From contig NZ_VUOB01000077.1 of the NCBI RefSeq assembly GCF_008386585.1, positions 1 to 64,000 of the forward strand: DNA of 64,000 nucleotides. The letters run 5' to 3'. This stretch comes from Solihabitans fulvus (lineage in GTDB: Bacteria > Actinomycetota > Actinomycetes > Mycobacteriales > Pseudonocardiaceae). A program made the position numbers and the translations under genes. Below are positions 63,019 through 64,000 of this stretch, piece by piece. Below the pieces are notes generated by a model. That model searched no databases. It worked only from the letters and a program-made list of their open reading frames with translations, and had not been told where the DNA came from. Position 1 is the first letter of the stretch; every line of letters begins with the position of its first letter.

Positions 63019-63900
63019 CTACGGATGCCCCTGATCCAACTCGGCGCGATGGTGATCGGCCGCGCGGGGCAGTTCGACGTGCCGCGCGAACTCGGCCGCC
63101 AGCTCGGGACCGCCATACACGCCAAGGGACTTCGCCAGATGCCGGCGAAGGTCGGCGCGGTGCGCGTCAGGCAGCCGGGGGATGGCCGACTCGAAGGCGG
63201 TGACCAGCGAGTCGGCCCAGTGCCGGTCGTCGCGGTGGGTGGCGATGCGGACGAGCTCGGCCAGGTGCGTGGATACCGCGACGGCCTGCTCCACCTGGTA
63301 TCCGTTGCGGTGCAGCCACCACACGGTCGCGGTGCCGAGGTCGACCAGGATCTCCTCCCGCAGGTACCGCAGCTCGGCGCGTTCCGACTCGCGTTCGGCC
63401 TCACGGTTCGTTTTGGTGCGCAACAGTTCCATCCGCTTGCGGGCGAGGTCGAGGTCCACGGGGTCGACCGCGATCTCGATGTTCTCCGCGCGGGCCCACA
63501 CGTGCGTGTCGCCAACCTGACGCTCCTCGGACAGCTCGTCGCCGAGCTGGTGCTGGAGCGGGACGTGGTGCACCAGCATTGCCGAGCCGGTCACCATGCG
63601 GGCGCGCTGCACGATCCCGTTGATCGCCGCCGACCGAGGCGCGTTGTGCCGGCGCCCGGTGCTCAGGTCGACGCGCCAGTGCACCGTGAAGGTCGCCGCG
63701 AAGTCGAGCCCGTAGACGGCGCTCGGCAGCGGTGTGGCGACCTGCTCCTGCCGGGAGGACGGCTGCGGGGCGAAGGTGAACTGGTCAGCGGCGGCCGCCC
63801 CTGGCGTGGCAAAGTCGGGAAACTCGCGTCGCCGCCGCCACCAGGCCGCGACCGAGCCGAGGAGACCGGGTCTGAAGTCAGGCCAGGGTCTGCTTGTCAT
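63019..63900 (-). CDS. Unrecognised protein, possibly SPFH/band-7-like
   Basis: 293 residues, no signal peptide. After a Trp/Arg-rich N-terminus (AAWWRRRREFPDF), a beta-rich part (YGLDFAATFTVHWRVDLSTG) leads into a long helical segment LARKRMELLRTKTNREAERESERAELRYLREEIL at about residues 150-185. A beta-rich domain followed by a charged helix is the general layout of SPFH/prohibitin-like proteins, but I cannot confirm this. The ATG at 63900 has AAGGGG upstream. Confidence 0.6.
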   Translation of the reverse strand: MTSRPWPDFRPGLLGSVAAWWRRRREFPDFATPGAAAADQFTFAPQPSSRQEQVATPLPSAVYGLDFAATFTVHWRVDLSTGRRHNAPRSAAINGIVQRARMVTGSAMLVHHVPLQHQLGDELSEERQVGDTHVWARAENIEIAVDPVDLDLARKRMELLRTKTNREAERESERAELRYLREEILVDLGTATVWWLHRNGYQVEQAVAVSTHLAELVRIATHRDDRHWADSLVTAFESAIPRLPDAHRADLRRHLAKSLGVYGGPELAAEFARHVELPRAADHHRAELDQGHP

Positions 63901-63901
63901 C

Positions 63902-64000
63902 GTGAAGCCCCTTCATGAGTACGGGTCCTCCCTACCCGACAAGCCGGCCCCGCAGAAGATCGAGTGGCCGCCTTCCCCCCAACAGCCGCACCACACCGCC
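63902..64000 (+). CDS. Possible N-terminus of a divergent gene (runs off the right edge)
   Basis: A frame from GTG 63902 stays open to the edge: VKPLHEYGSSLPDKPAPQKIEW and on, Pro/Gln-rich, with about 85% GC at third positions. Its start would be one base from the start of the minus-strand gene, which is suspicious, and no ribosome site is visible. Another frame from ATG 63914 is also open but has weaker bias. Confidence 0.3.
   Translation, partial: MKPLHEYGSSLPDKPAPQKIEWPPSPQQPHHTA

Overview
The window is GC-rich chromosomal DNA from an actinomycete. The core gene order follows the mycobacterial Rv0981 to Rv1008 neighbourhood (mprA/mprB, pepD, moaB2, mscL, ruc, galU, glp/moeA1, rimJ, sepX/glpR, pmt, rsmI, metG, tatD). 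Large secreted glycosidases, twin-arginine lipoproteins and an XRE/DUF397 pair point to a filamentous genus of the order Pseudonocardiales (inference; no 16S rRNA is present). Many genes start leaderless, with a TANNNT box 6-8 nt before ATG/GTG and no Shine-Dalgarno sequence.

Layout. 1-524: 3' part of an unidentified minus-strand gene and its leader. 0.5-7.4 kb: tatD-metG, a PadR regulator with a two-gene ABC exporter, a serine-hydrolase-like membrane protein, rsmI. 7.4-21 kb: conserved core with protein O-mannosyltransferase, a membrane Ser/Thr kinase, tRNA-Ala, the cell-division module sepX/glpR-rimJ-glp, galU, 5-formyl-THF cyclo-ligase, the CIRCE-controlled chaperone ruc, an SAF protein, mscL, a flavin oxidoreductase, a 57-aa protein, moaB2 and a sugar-nucleotide epimerase. 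21-28.3 kb: a two-component system and polytopic glycosyltransferase (interrupted in frame by a MITE-like element), divergent from a five-gene operon (GT2, DUF2064, methyltransferase, b561/molybdopterin oxidoreductase, membrane protein). 28.3-30 kb: pepD.

30-42 kb is an accessory carbohydrate island: a GH92 mannosidase under two LacI-type operators, then GH42 beta-galactosidase, a DeoR regulator and galT, divergent from a sugar ABC importer with a GH36 alpha-galactosidase. Together they would import galactosides, release galactose and feed the Leloir pathway; galK and galE are not in view. 42-46 kb holds a Cys-rich MarR/AhpD-like redox pair, a VOC protein and a variable XRE/DUF397 locus with remnants. 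46-50.5 kb: a secreted GH51-like enzyme, mprB-mprA and a TRIC/UPF0126 membrane protein.

50.5-64 kb: a hydroxyacyl-CoA dehydrogenase with an EthD protein, a phosphoglycerate-mutase-like phosphatase, then a zinc-starvation locus (rpmE type B and the MRF GTPase-like protein divergent from rpmB-rpmG-rpsN-rpsR, with two Zur-like boxes between), bluB, a TPR-diguanylate cyclase, an orphan NarL regulator, a Tat-exported PGRP amidase, a very large penicillin-acylase-family protein and an unrecognised protein. No transposase, integrase, CRISPR array or rRNA was seen.
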